This document shows, in pieces, positions 53,057 through 61,700 of a stretch of 64,000 nt of DNA. The stretch lies in the NCBI GenBank assembly GCA_045430275.1, contig JAILXU010000004.1:186001-250000 (forward strand), given 5' to 3'. Within the stretch, counting starts at the first letter, position 1. Each line of letters starts with the position of its first letter. The notes beneath the pieces are model-generated. The model was not told the DNA's origin and searched no databases. It saw only the letters and a program-made list of their open reading frames with translations. The stretch comes from Oceanobacter sp045430275 (GTDB lineage Bacteria > Pseudomonadota > Gammaproteobacteria > Pseudomonadales > Oceanobacteraceae). The translations under genes were made by a program, and so were the position numbers.

Positions 53057-54420
53057 GATTTGACTCCGAGCCCTAATGCCAGCCCAAGGGATACGCGGTT
53101 GGATAAACGGTTGTAGATCAGTCGGGTTTTCTGAACCTGAAGGTCAAAGGTTTGGGTTTGAATCGTGAGTAGGTCGAGGAAGCTCACCAGCCCTTGTCGA
53201 TACTTGTTCTGGTACACCTCGAAGCTGCGCTCGGCGTTGTCCAGCGCGTCCTGAATGTGCGCCTGCTGCTGCATCAGGGTTTTTTCCTGGCCGATGGCGT
53301 CTTCCACTTCCCGGACGGCGGTCAGCAGGGTTTCCTGATAGGCCCAGTAGCGTTGTTCCGCACTCAGGTCGGCCTGGCGGGCCTGGGCGCGCAATTTGTC
53401 ACCCTGAAACAGAGGCGCGGTCAACTGGTTCAGCAGGCTCCAGACCGGGCTGGTAAACAGCGACTCCCGAAAGGACGCGCTGCTTTGCGCCAGCGACAGG
53501 CTCATCGACAGCGACGGCAACAGCGATTTATAGGCAATGGCGCTGTTTAGGTCGGCGATGCGGATATCCAGATAGGCTTGTTGCAAATCCGGGCGACGGC
53601 CCAGATCCTGCTCTGGCACCGAGGCCAATGGCACCTCAACACCCGGATAAGCCAGCGTTGTGTTGGGTTGGTAGCGGGTGTCACCCAGTGTTTCACCCAG
53701 TAAAACGGCCATGGCGCGCTGCAAGGTTTGCTGGCTTTCCCGGTAGGCGCTGAGTGTTGCCCTCGACGATGCGCTGCGGCTGCGGGCGGAATCCAGATCG
53801 GTCAGCTCATCCAGCCCCTTGCGGTAGCGTTCGACAATGGTGGTTTCGTTCTGCTCCAGCACTCGCAAGCGCTGGCGTTCGATCTCGATTAACTGGCTCT
53901 GCTGCACCAGTTGCAGCCAGGTATCCATGATCGACGAGGCGAGTAAATCGCGGGCGTATTGATCTTCGGCCTGCTGTTTGGTCAGCGTGGCGGTACTGAT
54001 ATCGACGCCATCTTGCAGCTTTTGCAGCCAGTCCAGCGTCCAGCTCACCTGCACACCGCTCTGGTAAACCGCGTCGGTGTCCTCGGTTTTGGTGTGCGAC
54101 AGATTCAGGTTGGCGTGGGGCAGGCGTTCGCCTTTGGCGTCGGTGATGTTCTCGCGCGCTATCTGAATCGCCAAGGCGGTCTGACGCACGCCGGGGTTGT
54201 TCTCCAGCCCCCGCTGAATCAATGCCTGCACCTGCTCGGAAGGCATCAGATCGGTCAGATAGGTACGCTGACTGGCGTCGGGCAATGTTTGCTGCCAACT
54301 TTCCAGCGCCTGCAAAGGGGCATCGGACTGGCTGGCAAAATCACTGCCGCCCAGAGACGAGCACCCGGCCAGTGCGACCAGCAGGCAGGGTAAAATCAAT
54401 CGGGGTGTGTGTTGTTTCAT
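53053..54420 (-). CDS. Outer-membrane efflux lipoprotein (NodT/TolC family)
   Basis: The 455-residue protein starts best at the ATG at 54420, giving a lipoprotein signal peptide with lipobox LAGC (LPCLLVALAGCSSLGG). An upstream TTG frame adds seven residues only. Two OEP repeats of long helices follow, including ALAIQIARENITDAKGERLP, YRKGLDELTDLDSARSRSAS, DLGRRPDLQQAYLDIRIADL and YRQGLVSFLDLLTIQTQTF, typical of NodT-family outer-membrane factors. It forms the exit duct. The stop overlaps the adaptor start as ATGA; it is the first gene of the five-gene operon. Confidence 0.92.
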   Translation of the reverse strand: MKQHTPRLILPCLLVALAGCSSLGGSDFASQSDAPLQALESWQQTLPDASQRTYLTDLMPSEQVQALIQRGLENNPGVRQTALAIQIARENITDAKGERLPHANLNLSHTKTEDTDAVYQSGVQVSWTLDWLQKLQDGVDISTATLTKQQAEDQYARDLLASSIMDTWLQLVQQSQLIEIERQRLRVLEQNETTIVERYRKGLDELTDLDSARSRSASSRATLSAYRESQQTLQRAMAVLLGETLGDTRYQPNTTLAYPGVEVPLASVPEQDLGRRPDLQQAYLDIRIADLNSAIAYKSLLPSLSMSLSLAQSSASFRESLFTSPVWSLLNQLTAPLFQGDKLRAQARQADLSAEQRYWAYQETLLTAVREVEDAIGQEKTLMQQQAHIQDALDNAERSFEVYQNKYRQGLVSFLDLLTIQTQTFDLQVQKTRLIYNRLSNRVSLGLALGLGVKS

Positions 54421-54481
54421 CGCTTCATCGGCTACCGGCAAGTGGTGGGAAGGATTGCCGGTCAGGGTATGAAGGCGGGCA

Positions 54482-54498
54482 TTAAGGAAGTGTTAAGG
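54482..54498. promoter_or_regulatory. 11-bp-period direct repeat upstream of the RND operon
   Basis: TTAAGG occurs twice with five bases between (54482-54487 and 54493-54498). This is the spacing of PhoP/OmpR-type boxes. It lies 62 bases before the first start codon of the operon, whose own regulator belongs to that family. Autoregulation is inferred. Confidence 0.45.
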
Positions 54499-54717
54499 GG
54501 CAGTCTTTGTGCTCTGACTATGAGCAAGCCTCATGTTTATATGAAACCATGCCATTTTTGTGCATGTTCAGGGCGGGCTATACTCGCGCGCCCATTTACT
54601 GAACATCAGACCGGCTCCCGCAGGCGCTGTTATTATCAGGTAGTTAATAGCAGACAGTTCGCAGTCATTGCGGACAAACGCCGGGTTCTGGTCGGTTCCA
54701 AACAGAAGTAGTTACTT

Positions 54718-55545
54718 ATGAGTATTGAATTGATCACCGCGAATATTCCGACCTTGCTGGCATTGATTGCCACGGGTGTGTTTGCGGGCCTTTTGGCGGG
54801 TTTGCTGGGCGTTGGCGGTGGTATTGTGATTGTGCCCGTGCTGTTTTTCCTGTTTCAGGGATTTGGCGTTTCAGCCGAGTCGGCCATGCTGGTGGCCACG
54901 GCGACGTCGCTGGCGACCATCGTTCCAACCTCCATCAGTTCGATTCGGTCGCACAACAAAAAGGGCAATGTGGACTTCGAGCTGTTGAAGCGCTGGGCGG
55001 TATTTATTCTGGTTGGCGTGTTGGTCGGCAGTTGGTTGGTGACTCGTGTTGATGGCACCTGGCTAACGCTGTTGTTCGGTGTGATTGCGACCTTGTCGGC
55101 GCTCAATATGCTGTTCCGAACCGGCAAGTCGGCGCTGTTCAGCGAGCTTCCAGGCAAAGCCGGACAAACGGTGATGGGAACGTCGATTGGCTTTTTCAGC
55201 TCCATGGTAGGAATCGGTGGTGGCACCATTTCTGTGCCGTTGCTGACGTTGTATAACTACCCGGCTCACAAAGCGGTTGGTACGGCAGCGGCAATCGGTT
55301 TGATTATTTCCTTGCCGGGCGCAATAACGATGCTGGTCTTGGGCAGTACGCCTGCGGATGCACCGGCTGGCACGCTGGGGCTGGTCAATTTTATTGGCTT
55401 TATCTGCATTGTGCCGCTGACGGTCGTGTTTGCACCGGTTGGGGCGTCGATTGCCTCCCGCCTGGATGCTGGCAAGCTGAAGAAAATATTCGCTGTGGTG
55501 TTGCTGATCACTGGCTTGCGCATGTTGGCTCAGGTGTTTTTGTGA
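54718..55545 (+). CDS. TauE/SafE family sulfite/anion exporter
   Basis: The 275-residue inner-membrane protein has about eight membrane segments with the duplicated family motif: FAGLLAGLLGVGGGIVIVPV near residue 22, GFFSSMVGIGGGTISVPLLT near 160 and HKAVGTAAAIGLIISLPGAI. TauE/SafE (DUF81) proteins carry sulfite, sulfoacetate or related anions outward. No sulfur-metabolism gene is next to it, so the substrate is open. It diverges from the RND operon; about 276 bases lie between the two. Confidence 0.9.
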   Translation: MSIELITANIPTLLALIATGVFAGLLAGLLGVGGGIVIVPVLFFLFQGFGVSAESAMLVATATSLATIVPTSISSIRSHNKKGNVDFELLKRWAVFILVGVLVGSWLVTRVDGTWLTLLFGVIATLSALNMLFRTGKSALFSELPGKAGQTVMGTSIGFFSSMVGIGGGTISVPLLTLYNYPAHKAVGTAAAIGLIISLPGAITMLVLGSTPADAPAGTLGLVNFIGFICIVPLTVVFAPVGASIASRLDAGKLKKIFAVVLLITGLRMLAQVFL

Positions 55546-55601
55546 TAGTCAGCTGATTTCTGCCGGGTCTGGCTGGCAGAAACATGCACTCCAGCAGGCT
55601 G

Positions 55602-55928
55602 CTAATCGTCAAGTAGCTTCAGGTTGGCCTTGCGTTGTTTTTTCATTTGCGTGTAAAAATTCTCGTGAGACCCCAAATGAAGCAGATAGAGTTCCAGTTT
55701 GCGTTCTACCCAAGCATATCCCAATAACGCAAGCTGAGATCCAAGCCTGAACTTATGCACTCTGAGGTGAGCCAGATCTCCTTTCTTTTGCTCGTCAAGC
55801 TCTGGGTTTTCGATGATTTTTTCTATTTCATCTTCGACGATTTCAAGTTGAGAGTCTGGCAGTTTTTTGAGGTCTTTTTCAAAACAACGGGACTCGTATA
55901 CGTCAATTTCGTTTTGTGCGTCTGACAT
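55602..55928 (-). CDS. RelE/ParE-superfamily toxin
   Basis: The 108-residue basic protein has the RelE/ParE fold pattern: SRCFEKDLKKLPDSQLEIVE, HLRVHKFRLGSQLALLGYAW and ELYLLHLGSHENFYTQMKK at the C-terminus. It overlaps the upstream antitoxin gene by 26 bases. The His in GSHENFY is common in RelE-like mRNA interferases; ParE-type gyrase poisoning cannot be excluded. Confidence 0.85.
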   Translation of the reverse strand: MSDAQNEIDVYESRCFEKDLKKLPDSQLEIVEDEIEKIIENPELDEQKKGDLAHLRVHKFRLGSQLALLGYAWVERKLELYLLHLGSHENFYTQMKKQRKANLKLLDD

Positions 55929-56133
55929 ACCGCTTTGTTAATCCTTGTTTGACTTCTTCTGTTGCCAGCAGGGATTCATGCACGAAGTCATAGGACAGAT
56001 CCGGGTTGTCGATCATTATCTGACCTATCCTGGCCCAGTACTCAATTTGTTTGGGTACAGAACGGTTTTCAGCTTCGGCGTGTGCTCTGGCATGAGCGAC
56101 AAAATCACTGTCGAGTCTTACGCTATTCGCCAT
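55903..56133 (-). CDS. ParD-like antitoxin
   Basis: The 76-residue protein begins with a ribbon-helix-helix-type motif (SVRLDSDFVAHARAHAEAEN) followed by RSVPKQIEYWARIGQIMIDN, the signature of the ParD-like antitoxin family. The C-terminal half should wrap the toxin. It precedes and overlaps the toxin gene, the normal order. It should bind its own promoter. Confidence 0.85.
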   Translation of the reverse strand: MANSVRLDSDFVAHARAHAEAENRSVPKQIEYWARIGQIMIDNPDLSYDFVHESLLATEEVKQGLTKRYVRRTKRN

Positions 56134-56503
56134 AATAATTACCTGTTTCAGTTTGTTCCTGGTGATATTTCTTGGTTCTGGATGCTGGTTGTAATGGATT
56201 GGATATTGATGCCTGTTTCCAGGTTGTGTTTTTACGTGTGTTGATTTTGGGTCGATAGTGATTTGTCAAAATCTAGTGTGCAACAAATTGTCGCGTTACG
56301 CAATTTTTTGTTGCGGTTTTTTGTGTCATGACATGCATGATTGTTACTGATCGGAACGCACCCGACACTTCTTGATTGTCGCACTTGGCACCCCAATTTA
56401 TTCAGTGGATGATCAGTAACGTCTGATTCTGGCAAGGCTGCGGTCTTGTCGGTCAGACGTTTTACAGCAACAGACGTTGTCACGGGCAACAAGGATTTAA
56501 CAT
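56134..56503. other. Divergent intergenic region, 370 bp
   Basis: It lies between the toxin-antitoxin operon and the YiaA-like gene and is AT-rich. TGTCAA at 56263-56268 is a perfect minus-strand -35 (TTGACA) that may serve the antitoxin, without a clear -10. A terminator-like hairpin in plus orientation lies at 56280-56322. No coding frame is convincing. Confidence 0.6.
56280..56322 (+). terminator. Terminator-like hairpin in plus orientation
   Basis: GCAACAAATTG (from 56280) pairs with CAATTTTTTGTTGC (to 56314) with a three-base bulge. A small inner GCG/CGC stem closes the loop. GG and six Ts follow. No plus-strand gene lies upstream to be terminated. Confidence 0.45.
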
Positions 56504-56959
56504 ATGACTCAATCGGTTCAGCAACCCACCGCCGCGTTTATCGGTGCGTCCTGGGGAGCGTTGTGTATTGGTGCCGGTGCGTATCTGTACGGTTTGTGGA
56601 ATACCGATATGGCTCTGAATGAGAAGGGCTACTATTTGTGTCTGATCTTGTACGGGCTGTTTTCCGCCATTTCGTTACAGAAGTCGGTGCGGGATCGCCT
56701 CGAAGGTATTCCAGTCACCAATATGTATTACTCGTTGTGCTGGTTCTCGCTGATTGCGGCGGTCTTGTTGCTGACCATTGGCTTGTGGAACGCCACCATG
56801 GCGGCCAGTGAAAAGGGCTTTTATGGCATGGCGTATGTGCTCAGCCTGTTTGCGGTGGTGACGATTCAGAAAAATGTCCGCGACACCGGGTCAGATTCCG
56901 GCGAGCACTACCAGCACGACACCCATGAAGAAACCGGCTCCCATTCTGACGACACCTGA
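56504..56959 (+). CDS. yiaA: YiaA/YiaB-like inner-membrane protein
   Basis: The 151-residue protein has two copies of the two-helix YiaAB unit: FIGASWGALCIGAGAYLYGL with LNEKGYYLCLILYGLFSAIS and a QKSVRD end, then CWFSLIAAVLLLTIGLWNA with SEKGFYGMAYVLSLFAVVTI and QKNVRD. So there are four membrane segments and a short acidic, His-rich cytoplasmic tail. Function in E. coli is not known. AAGGA lies eight bases before the ATG. It is a single-gene unit. Confidence 0.88.
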   Translation: MTQSVQQPTAAFIGASWGALCIGAGAYLYGLWNTDMALNEKGYYLCLILYGLFSAISLQKSVRDRLEGIPVTNMYYSLCWFSLIAAVLLLTIGLWNATMAASEKGFYGMAYVLSLFAVVTIQKNVRDTGSDSGEHYQHDTHEETGSHSDDT

Positions 56960-57083
56960 TGGCCGGTTGATCTCTCCTATATCATTGATAATGATGACGC
57001 CTGTGCAGCGAGTCTGAACGCTGCGCAACGATTCCTGTGTTGTTCTCGTTATTTATACTCGGCGTATTGCCGTTGGAGATTTC

Positions 57084-57782
57084 ATGACTCGACTGTTGAT
57101 GCTTGTCCTGGCTGTGGTGATGACCGGTTGCGCCAGCCAGAAACTGACCCACAGCTATCAGGGTGACGTGCGTTTGCGCACTCTGAATGTGGATATTCAG
57201 CCACTGCGTGATCCCGAAGAAGCCTTGAGTGGCAGTCTGAAGAAGATCACCGAAATTCAGCGCATTATCCAGTCCATTGACGAAGCCATGGACACCGAAA
57301 AGCAGGAAAAGCTGATGGCCGATTTGCGCACCTTCGAGAAAACGCTGGTGGCAGGCATTCGCAAGGCATCGGGTGTGCCCGTGGTGATTCCAGCCGATTC
57401 GGACATCGAAATTACCTGGGGCGACCAGCAGGAAATCAGCGCCATTCGTTTTTTGTATCCGTTCGAGAAGGACGACTACCTGGAGCTGTACGCGACGGTT
57501 AACTATCCGTCGATGTCCACCAGTCAGTTGGGGGCGCGTGAGCTGAACGCCGAGCGCATTACCGTCACACCCAAGCTGGATGTTCAGATTGAAGGCTACA
57601 CCCGCAAGGACAAGCTGTTCTGGCGCGAATACGTGGGCTATGAGTCCAATCGGGAATACGTTCTGAGTAATCAGTATGTGCTGGGGATGTCCACCAGCAA
57701 GATCGAGGATGGCAATATTTTCCTGGTGCCGCTGGCAGAAGGCGTGGAGAAAGCACTGAAGAAGAAGCTGTCAAAGCGCTGA
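57084..57782 (+). CDS. Conserved lipoprotein of unknown function
   Basis: The 232-residue protein has a lipoprotein signal peptide (LLMLVLAVVMTGCASQKL, lipobox MTGC at residues 13-16). After a helical stretch (about 45-100) comes a beta-rich domain (IEITWGDQQEISAIRFLYPF, YLELYATVNYPSMS). I do not recognise the family. With Ala or Ser after the cysteine it should go to the outer membrane. GGAG six bases before the ATG is a good ribosome site. A REP-like repeat and a terminator follow. Confidence 0.75.
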   Translation: MTRLLMLVLAVVMTGCASQKLTHSYQGDVRLRTLNVDIQPLRDPEEALSGSLKKITEIQRIIQSIDEAMDTEKQEKLMADLRTFEKTLVAGIRKASGVPVVIPADSDIEITWGDQQEISAIRFLYPFEKDDYLELYATVNYPSMSTSQLGARELNAERITVTPKLDVQIEGYTRKDKLFWREYVGYESNREYVLSNQYVLGMSTSKIEDGNIFLVPLAEGVEKALKKKLSKR

Positions 57783-57820
57783 ATGTCTTGCGTCCTCGCT
57801 GTACGCTGAAATAGAGCTTC

Positions 57821-57849
57821 CTCGTTCCCATGCTCCGGCGTGGGAATGT
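57821..57849. repeat. REP-like element, copy 1
   Basis: A 29-base sequence identical to 58624-58652, beginning CCTCGTTCCCATGCTCC. It contains an imperfect palindrome (TTCCCATGC / GCGTGGGAA), the form of the extragenic palindromes common in gammaproteobacteria. Confidence 0.8.
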
Positions 57850-57880
57850 TGATCTGGAAAGAGCGATAGGCATAAAAAAA

Positions 57881-57906
57881 ACGCCGCTGTTTTGCGGCGT
57901 TTTTTC
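57881..57906. terminator. Bidirectional Rho-independent terminator
   Basis: ACGCCGC and GCGGCGT pair over 7 bp with a 6-base loop, with a run of As before and six Ts after (57901-57906). It can stop both the lipoprotein transcript and the minus-strand orphan transcript. Confidence 0.88.
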
Positions 57907-57934
57907 TATTCAGTCAGGCCTGAATCGGAGATAT

Positions 57935-58048
57935 TAGGTAGGACTTAACTTTCCCTTCTTTTTGGGCTTTGCCGTACGCTGCCTTGATTTTCTTCATGGC
58001 TTCTAATTTGGCAGTTTTAGCTTTTGTAGCTTGGGGTAGTGATTTCAT
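57935..58048 (-). CDS. Small basic ORF, 37 residues
   Basis: An ATG at 58048, inside the end of the 192-residue orphan gene in another frame, opens 37 codons. The product is very Lys- and Ala-rich (MKSLPQATKAKTAKLEAMKK at the start, then KIKAAYGKAQKKG) and probably one amphipathic helix. AGGG lies eight bases upstream of the ATG. Its stop is followed within 55 bases by a terminator on the same strand. Overlap with the preceding gene suggests translational coupling. Function unknown; it may be spurious. Confidence 0.4.
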
Positions 58049-58595
58049 AGCCTAAGCCCTCATCTCCTAGATGTTTCTTCACCCGAAATTCTAGCTTTTC
58101 TGCGTACCGCTTGACAAGCCGGTCATAGAATCGCCTTAGCTTTTGGCTTTCTGCGACACAGAGGTACGCTTCGGCATTACTATTGCTGTAATGAAATTCA
58201 AGAAGATCTACGATTATACCACCTAGCGTTCTCATGCCTGTTACGGACATTGTGGCTTTAGGCTTCTCAAAGAATCTGTCTGAATCGAAATTGTCCTTGA
58301 GGTCAAATTTAACTTCATAGCTATTTTCTCTGTATTCGATACCTAACTCATTCGCCTTGTCGCTGATCACATCTTGAGTTCTGGCTGCATCAACACGATT
58401 AAACAACATGATGTAAACATGTCCCTCAACCGAAAATTCTATAATCTGACAGGGAATAGCGCCTACATCAAAATCCTGCAAAATCCAATTAGTCAATTGA
58501 TATACCGTTATCCTTGATTTTAGGTGATTGTACTCTAAGTGGCATTGCGAGGTGAACGGTACGCTGGCCTCATAACAGTTAGTTGGAAGCCGCAA
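58017..58595 (-). CDS. AT-rich orphan protein, 192 residues
   Basis: I do not recognise this protein. It has no signal peptide or membrane segment. The middle is mixed alpha/beta (VGAIPCQIIEFSVEGHVYIM, ENSYEVKFDLKDNFDSDRFF) and the end is basic and helical (SQKLRRFYDRLVKRYAEKLE). Base composition is clearly lower in GC than the flanking genes, suggesting acquisition by transfer. It lies between two identical REP-like elements and may be co-translated with a 37-residue basic ORF. The first start codon in frame is used; the beginning is not secure. Confidence 0.65.
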   Translation of the reverse strand: MRLPTNCYEASVPFTSQCHLEYNHLKSRITVYQLTNWILQDFDVGAIPCQIIEFSVEGHVYIMLFNRVDAARTQDVISDKANELGIEYRENSYEVKFDLKDNFDSDRFFEKPKATMSVTGMRTLGGIIVDLLEFHYSNSNAEAYLCVAESQKLRRFYDRLVKRYAEKLEFRVKKHLGDEGLGYEITTPSYKS

Positions 58596-58623
58596 TGGTT
58601 CACAATCAATCGTCCGTTGTTTG

Positions 58624-58652
58624 CCTCGTTCCCATGCTCCGGCGTGGGAATG
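58624..58652. repeat. REP-like element, copy 2
   Basis: Identical in 29 of 29 bases and in the same orientation as 57821-57849. The two copies bracket the AT-rich orphan gene and the bidirectional terminator. Confidence 0.8.
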
Positions 58653-58683
58653 CAGCGGTAATGGATTTAGAGCAGACGGTGTT

Positions 58684-58709
58684 GGCTACCACGCAGGAGC
58701 GTGGGAGCC
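58684..58709. repeat. REP-like inverted repeat
   Basis: GGCTACCACGC and GCGTGGGAGCC pair at 10 of 11 positions around AGGA. The sequence style (CACGC...GCGTGGGAGCC) is that of the same REP-type family as the preceding copies. Confidence 0.65.
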
Positions 58710-58714
58710 AGATA

Positions 58715-58746
58715 AAAAACAGGCACTTTTTACAGTGCCTGTTTTT
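58715..58746. terminator. Terminator after the alpha-2-macroglobulin gene
   Basis: AAAAACAGGCACT and AGTGCCTGTTTTT form a 13-bp stem with a six-base loop; A- and T-runs make it effective on both strands. It lies ten bases past the minus-strand stop. Confidence 0.88.
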
Positions 58747-58755
58747 GTTTGCCGG

Positions 58756-61700
58756 TTACTGAACCTTCGGCTGGCTGACGACCAGCGTGCCGGTGGCATC
58801 ACCCACGGCCCGAACTTCCGGGGCGTACATATCTTCCAGCAGCGCGGCTGGAATCTGATAGCGTCCGGGCGTTACCGCTCGCACCAGATAGTGCAGTCGG
58901 GCTGTGGCCGTACGGTCATTGTACTCGTTGCCGAGTGCCAGAGCGGCGACAAAGCGGTCGTCACGATACTCCTGATGGCGCAAGTCCAACTGGTTGTACC
59001 AGTATCCCAGTGTGTGGTTTTCAATGTGCAGGTCTTTGAGTTTGAAGCTGTCGGCCAGGTTCTGGTTTTCCAGTTCCAGCCCGGCAGGAATCAAATCCAC
59101 CAGCAGCAAATCCGGGCGGTATTGATTGGTGGTAATGGTGACTTCGGCCACCAGCAGATCGCCAACTTGCAACGCCAGCTCGCCCTTGTTCAGCGTGACC
59201 GGACGGCCTTTGGTGTCGTAGTACTCACGAGAGATCGTGACACCGCCCTGACTGATTGGCTTGGGTTCACGCGGTTGGCCCTGATACAGCAGGTCAACGC
59301 CGAGTGAGCCAGCGCTCTGGTTATGCACCTTGACGCCCGCTTGCAGGAAGGCTCCCGCCGCCTGTTCCATTACGCCGCCGGTCTGGTTCAGCACTTGCAG
59401 TTCATTGCCAAACATCAGCTCGGCTTGAGTGACGGCAGAGCTGTGTTGCTCTTGCGCCAGAGCTGCCAGATAGAGGCTGTTGCGCTCCTGAGTGCTGAGG
59501 TAGCGACGGGTATGCAGTTGCTTCTCCAGCGTTTGCAGCAATGTTGCCACTTGGCTGTCACCCGAGGCGGTTTGCGTATCCAGAGCGTTGTTTAGTAACA
59601 GTTCTGCTTGCAGGGCGTTGTCACGAATCGGTGACCCGTAATCACCAATGTACGCGGCTTCTCGGCTGGCCGCGGCTGCCCGTTGCAGCAGTTTGGTGGC
59701 CAGTTGCTTGTCACCCTGTAAATACGCGGCCAGCCCCAGCCACGTCAGAGGTAATGCCTGATCCGGTTTGGGCGCACTGGCGACCAGCTTGCGAATGTTT
59801 GGCAGGGAAATGCGCTTGTGGCGCGCCAGCACGTAGGCGGAATAGCTCTGATAGCTGAAGCGGTACAGATCCTTGCGCGCACTCCAACGTTCCCGCAGAT
59901 GGCCACGGCCACGCACGTAGTTGTTCAGGCGCTTGAGAGTTTTGTCGAGCAGGGCGTCGTCCGCCTTGATGCCCTGTTGCTGGGCTTCGGTGAGGAAGTT
60001 GCCCGCGTGTGCAGTGAGCCAGTGCTGTTCGTTCTGATCGCTGGATGACCAGAGTCCGTAGCCGCCATGGCTCATCTGACGCTTGGCGATGCGCGCCAGC
60101 CCTTGTTGCAGCGCCTGATTACGTTTCTTGGCGCTGCTGCCACTGAGGCCCAGAGCGCTCAGTTTGTCGTCGATGGCGTACAGCCATGGCCAGGTGCTGC
60201 TGAGGGTTTGTTCCAGACAGCCGTAGGGATAGCGCAGCAGGCTATCCAGTTGATTGTGCGGATTCAGATTCGCGTGGCTGTTCAGCGTGGCCTGTACCTT
60301 GAGAGATTCGGGCACAAAGCGCGCCATTTGCTCGGCTGTCAGGGCCACTGTGCCGTCTGCCGACAGGCGAGTACGCACGTGTTCCGTAACCGCTGGATTG
60401 GCCGGACGGCTGATCAGCGACCACTGACGTTCAATCGGGTAGTCCGGGTGACCGGTGACGGACGCCTTGAAGGTGATGCGCCCAAGCGTTCCGGTGTCGG
60501 GGTAGGTGGCTTCAAACGGATACACCAGTGTGTGTTTTTGCTGGTGCTTCAATGTCAGAGTCTGCTGCTGATCTGTCATGGACACAGGGCCATCGGCCTG
60601 CATGGCAACCTTGAGCGTCAGTGCTTCACCGCTGAGGTTAGTGACATCCAGCGCGATATTCGACTGGTCTCCAATGGCGATAAAGCGCGGTAACGACAGT
60701 TGCGTCACCACCGGAGCGGCCACGATCACTTCGGTATCGGCAGAGCCAATGCGCTGGTTATCAAAGGCGACGGCCATCAGGCGCAGGCGGCCATTGAAGT
60801 CCGGCAGCTCCAATGGCACCTGGGCTTTGCCATTTTTGACCGGCACCAGACCGGAAAACAGCGACACAATCTGTACTTCAGAGCGGGCCATATCGCCACC
60901 ACGGGCCATGGCAGCATCACCACCAAAGCGCAGTGTTGCGGCGTTGGCGTTGTTGAAGTCGATGACGTGACCGTACTGGTCGTAGAGGTCAACGCCGTAA
61001 CGGCGAGGTTCGAAGAAGTGCTTGAACGGGTCGGGCGTTTTGAAGCGGGTAATGGACAGTACGCCCACATCCACAGCGGCCAGCGTGACCCAGGCTTGCT
61101 TGACCGGTTTCTGGTTGGCGTCGGTGATGGCCATATCCAGCGTTACGGTGCGGTTGGGCAGCCATTTTTCCGGGGCCTTGATATCAACCGACAGGCGGCG
61201 TGGCTCACGGTTCAGTGGCAAATGCGTCAGGCCAACGGCGCGCGTCGGTGCAATGCGTTGTTGCTGATCCGCCGGTTGCAGGTGCAGCACGCTGATGTAG
61301 GTATCGTGACGCGTCCAGCCCTTGGCCACCGGAATATCCACTTTGGTGCCTGCTGCCGGAACCTGAATACGCTTGCTCCACAGCAGTTTGTCGGCTTCCA
61401 CCAGCACCAGAGCTTCACCGGCTGCCGGAGCCTTGATGCTCAGGCTAACCACATCGCCAACGTCGTAGGCGGCTTTGTCCAGCCCCAGTGTGACTTGGTC
61501 GGGGCGAGTGTTGCTGCCGCTGTCATCGGCGTAGCGCCAGTAGCGGTAGCCGCCCGCATCAAAGTTGTAGGCGGTGGTGAGTTGGGTAGTCGGATCGGTG
61601 ATTTCAAGACGATACTGGCCCCACTTGACCGGCACCTGCAGCTTGCCGGGTTGCTTGCCGTCCAGTTGGGTGCTGAGTGTCAGCTCGGTGTAGGCGCGGT

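Noticed and set aside
56232..56492. An 86-codon minus-strand frame in the gap before the YiaA-like gene
   Set aside because: It has no ribosome site or family pattern, overlaps a hairpin, and occupies the promoter region of two divergent units.
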